A DNA stretch of 6,249 nucleotides, from contig JAIPFG010000193.1 in the NCBI GenBank assembly GCA_021736745.1, positions 1 to 6,249 of the forward strand. Reading direction: 5' to 3'. The position numbers and the translations under genes are program-made. Source of the stretch: Pseudomonadales bacterium. Lineage in GTDB: Bacteria > Pseudomonadota > Gammaproteobacteria > Pseudomonadales > IMCC2047. Positions 6,073 to 6,249 of the stretch are shown one piece after another (position 1 is the first letter of the stretch; the number at the start of each line of letters is the position of its first letter). A model generated the notes under the pieces. It made no database searches. It was not told the DNA's origin and saw nothing but the letters and a program-made list of their open reading frames with translations.

Positions 6073-6249
6073 ATCGCTACTCCCGCTAATAGAATTAAGG
6101 CTGCAGAAATAGCAAGAGTAAGTTTTGCCCCTACCTGCCCACCCTTTAATGTTTCACCGATACCAAAATCCATAAGCAAGTGTTTAATACCTGCGACGAG
6201 ATGATAGATCAATGCTGATAAAACAACCCATATAATGAGTTTCACAACC
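6066..6249 (-). CDS. sdhC: succinate dehydrogenase cytochrome b556 subunit C, 3' end only
   Basis: The last 60 codons of SdhC run in from the right edge; a full protein is about 125-130 residues, so roughly half is present. The fragment, too short for a standalone call by length, reads clearly in frame: a second membrane helix ending SALIYHLVAGIKH (fragment residues 11-23), then LLMDFGIGETLKGG (24-37), then a third helix LTLAISAALILLAGVAIW (43-60) and TAA. Fragment His16, in the YH pair, matches the heme b axial ligand (E. coli His84), and HLLMDFG matches the E. coli HMMMDFG segment. Its stop overlaps the sdhD start by 7 bp (ATATGGTAA shares the ATG). The N-terminal quinone-site helix and any operon promoter lie outside the window. 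Confidence 0.95.
   Translation of the reverse strand, partial: VVKLIIWVVLSALIYHLVAGIKHLLMDFGIGETLKGGQVGAKLTLAISAALILLAGVAIW
6080..6084 (-). promoter_or_regulatory. Shine-Dalgarno of sdhD, inside sdhC
   Basis: The minus strand has GCGGGAG seven bases before the sdhD ATG at 6072, within the last codons of sdhC. With the 7-bp gene overlap it points to translational coupling of the two anchor subunits, which are needed in equal amounts. Confidence 0.6.

Noticed and set aside
1..6249. A novel or mobile system in the window
   Set aside because: Every long frame on the minus strand is a well-known TCA-cycle gene in standard order, with tight spacing and intact motifs; no insertion sequence, transfer signature or unexplained gene is visible.

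Overview
The window holds a block of tricarboxylic-acid-cycle and respiratory genes, all on the minus strand and read from right to left: sdhC (3' end only), sdhD, sdhA, sdhB, sucA and sucB (5' end only). This is the classic gammaproteobacterial sdhCDAB-sucAB cluster. The protein wording (SdhB Arg-Ser-Cys-Arg-Glu-Gly-Val-Cys-Gly-Ser-Asp and FRCRGIMNC, the SdhD N-terminus MVTNVTSFGRSGL, the SucA N-terminus) resembles Pseudomonas/Cellvibrio-type proteins, as recalled, more than enterobacterial ones. Base composition looks moderate (high 40s % GC by eye), below typical Pseudomonas. I infer a gammaproteobacterium of the wider Pseudomonadales/Cellvibrionales type; the genus cannot be fixed from this window.

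Layout from the right edge: the last 60 codons of sdhC overlap sdhD by 7 bp. sdhD is followed by sdhA after 3 bp. A 52-bp spacer holding an imperfect palindrome precedes sdhB, whose best start is the internal ATG at 3875. A 165-bp spacer follows, the only sizeable non-coding stretch. It holds a 9-bp-stem hairpin just after sdhB, a weak promoter candidate, a possible 7-codon micro-ORF and a strong Shine-Dalgarno before the GTG start of sucA. sucA is followed after 27 bp by sucB, which runs off the left edge just after its lipoyl-lysine motif.

Together the genes encode two adjacent TCA-cycle steps. SucA (E1) and SucB (E2), with a lipoamide dehydrogenase encoded elsewhere, convert 2-oxoglutarate to succinyl-CoA. 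After succinyl-CoA synthetase makes succinate, SdhCDAB (respiratory complex II) oxidises it to fumarate and passes electrons through FAD, three Fe-S clusters and a membrane b-type heme site to ubiquinone.

All visible catalytic and cofactor residues are intact. I see no mobile element, RNA gene, CRISPR array or unknown gene, and no evidence of a novel system. The points worth a second look are small: start-codon choices and the sdhB-sucA leader.
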